Below are positions 4,986 through 5,687 of a stretch of 5,687 nucleotides of DNA, piece by piece. The stretch is taken from assembly GCA_016285335.1 (NCBI GenBank), contig JAEEQO010000190.1, positions 1 through 5,687 of the forward strand. The letters are read 5' to 3'. The position numbers were made by a program, and so were the translations under genes. The notes beneath the pieces were generated by a model. That model made no database searches, had not been told where the DNA came from, and saw nothing but the letters and a program-made list of their open reading frames with translations. Source of the stretch: Victivallales bacterium (GTDB taxonomy: Bacteria > Verrucomicrobiota > Lentisphaeria > Victivallales > UBA1829). The first letter of the stretch is position 1. Each line of letters opens with the position of its first letter.

Positions 4986-5687
4986 TTAGAAGCCGAAGGC
5001 TCCCTGCGGTCCAAAGCCGCCGAACCCTCCGAAGCCGCCCTGAGGCACGGGACCTTCGAAACTGCCGAAGCCGCCCTGCGGTCCAAAGCCGCCGAAACCA
5101 CCCTGAGGAGCAGGTCCACCGAATCCGGCATCGAAGCCGCCACGGGGAGCAGCGCCGCGTTCGCGATTCTGGCGTCTGCCTTCGCGTCTGCCACGGGGCT
5201 GTCTGTCCTGAATCGCGGCTTTCGGAGTACCGAAGTCAGCCTGCGGAAGAGGAGCTACGCCGAGACCGAAGCCACCCTGCGGAGTAGGAGCGGGACCAAC
5301 AGCGGGAGCACCAAAGCCTAACTGCGGAGCCTGAGCGATGCCGGGAGCACCGAACCTAGTGGAAGGAACAGGTGCTGCGCCAAACCCGATGCCAGTCTGC
5401 GGAGTCGGAGTGGGGCCAACAGCGGGAGCGTTGCCGAATCCGCCAAATCCGCCGAAATCACCGGTCGGAGCCGGAGCAGCGCCAGGTCCGAAACCTGCAT
5501 GAGGACCAAACTGAGGCGCTGGTCCGGCAGCGGGTCCACCGAAACCGCCGAAACCGCCGAAGCCACCGAAATCACCGGTCGGAGCCGGAACAGCACCTAA
5601 GGCACCGAAGCCCGCCTGCGGCGCAGGAGTTGCACCGGGAGCACCAAAGCCTAACTGCGGAGCCGGAGCAATGCCGGGAGTACCGAA
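4986..5687 (-). CDS. FG/GGF/PAPQ-repeat low-complexity protein, C-terminal 233 residues (start beyond right edge)
   Basis: On the minus strand one frame is open from the right edge (5687) to a TAA at 4988-4986, 234 codons including the stop. There is no start codon inside the window. The sequence is almost only G, F, A, P, Q with some T, V, D and R, and has no Cys, Met, Trp or Tyr. It carries about 25 FG dipeptides, GGFGGFGGF runs (residues 41-50 and 78-85), and spacers such as APAPTGD and PAPQLGFGAP. Residues 161-184 form an arginine-rich, RGG-like patch (RGRREGRR, NRERG, PRGG), the only charged segment. The end is GGFGPQGAFGF-stop. Third codon positions vary between repeats while the residues stay constant, which supports real coding. 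No family is recognised. The composition resembles FG-nucleoporin or RGG RNA-binding disordered proteins, and it could be the tail of a larger enzyme or a surface protein. A strong terminator follows. Function unknown. Confidence 0.82.
   Translation of the reverse strand, partial: FGTPGIAPAPQLGFGAPGATPAPQAGFGALGAVPAPTGDFGGFGGFGGFGGPAAGPAPQFGPHAGFGPGAAPAPTGDFGGFGGFGNAPAVGPTPTPQTGIGFGAAPVPSTRFGAPGIAQAPQLGFGAPAVGPAPTPQGGFGLGVAPLPQADFGTPKAAIQDRQPRGRREGRRQNRERGAAPRGGFDAGFGGPAPQGGFGGFGPQGGFGSFEGPVPQGGFGGFGGFGPQGAFGF
5002..5096. repeat. 23-bp direct repeat in the C-terminal part of the FG-repeat gene
   Basis: Bases 5002-5024 and 5074-5096 are identical (they encode FGGFGPQG on the minus strand) at an offset of 72 bases, 24 codons. 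This block lies after the arginine-rich patch and differs from the upstream PAPT/PAPQ blocks, so the gene has at least two separately amplified repeat families. Confidence 0.65.
5304..5687. repeat. DNA repeats inside the FG-repeat gene (333-bp and 114-bp offsets)
   Basis: Bases 5304-5354 and 5637-5687 are 48/51 identical at an offset of 333 bases (111 codons). Bases 5452-5480 and 5566-5594 are 28/29 identical at an offset of 114 (38 codons). All offsets are multiples of three, so the repeats grew without breaking the frame. The second copy of the first pair is cut by the right edge, so more copies may lie beyond. Confidence 0.7.

Noticed and set aside
4979..5194. Minus-strand 71-codon frame (MADAKADARIANAALL) near the end of the FG-repeat gene
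   Set aside because: It is another off-frame reading of the repeat DNA with no ribosome site.
4874..5287. Plus-strand Arg/Ser-rich frame across the terminator and the FG-repeat gene
   Set aside because: It crosses a strong terminator hairpin and is antisense to the repeat gene; its RSRRxxR pattern is the complement of the Gly/Pro repeats.
5318..5596. Minus-strand frame starting MLFRLRPVISV inside the FG-repeat region
   Set aside because: It is a shifted reading of the same repeats; the frame open to the right edge gives a far more regular FG/PAPQ protein ending at a stop followed by a terminator.
4986..5687. CRISPR-like array, suggested by regularly spaced short repeats
   Set aside because: Repeat lengths and spacings vary, the repeats are not palindromic, all offsets are multiples of three, and the frame is open throughout, so they are coding repeats.

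Overview
The window looks like bacterial chromosome with compact genes on both strands, Shine-Dalgarno-like sites and sigma70-type promoters. A DjlA-type co-chaperone and a Sec-type signal peptide fit a Gram-negative (diderm) organism. The overall look (HipBA module, unrecognised secreted protein, very long FG-rich low-complexity protein) made me think of the PVC group or Lentisphaerota-like gut bacteria, but that is a weak guess and no marker gene here decides it.

Layout. (1) Bases 2-631, plus: the C-terminal part of a DjlA-like protein (TerB-like domain plus J domain), cut by the left edge. (2) 632-1148: about 500 bases with no credible gene but several strong inverted repeats, including a long compound hairpin with a competing alternative stem. 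(3) 1149-2707, minus: a complete hipB-hipA toxin-antitoxin operon. The antitoxin comes first, the two genes overlap by ATGA, and a good promoter upstream carries a palindrome over its -10 box. (4) 2708-2953: a divergent intergenic region with the hipBA promoter and two candidate promoters for the next gene. (5) 2954-4375, plus: a large unrecognised exported protein. Its frame is broken near base 4326 by a perfect 5-bp tandem duplication (CCAGG twice). Removing one copy restores a clean frame into a beta-rich C-terminal tail up to about base 4506. (6) 4493-4759, minus: the first ~80 residues of a BioB/ThiH-like radical SAM enzyme with an intact CxxxCxxC cluster motif, abruptly truncated where it meets the tail of the secreted gene. 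(7) 4760-4985: a promoter for the radical SAM fragment, a long-range inverted repeat, and a strong terminator. (8) 4986-5687, minus: the C-terminal 233 residues of a very low-complexity FG/GGF/PAPQ-repeat protein with an arginine-rich RGG-like patch. It is open to the right edge and has no start codon inside the window, so it is easily missed.

The only clear functional unit is hipBA. HipB should neutralise the HipA Ser/Thr kinase and repress its own promoter. The stretch from about 4320 to 4510 looks like a decay zone: a frameshift in one gene lies next to a truncation of the opposing gene, which suggests a deletion that joined two unrelated genes tail to tail. The FG-repeat protein is the least conventional item. 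Its composition resembles FG-nucleoporin or RGG condensate-forming sequences, though its role is unknown.
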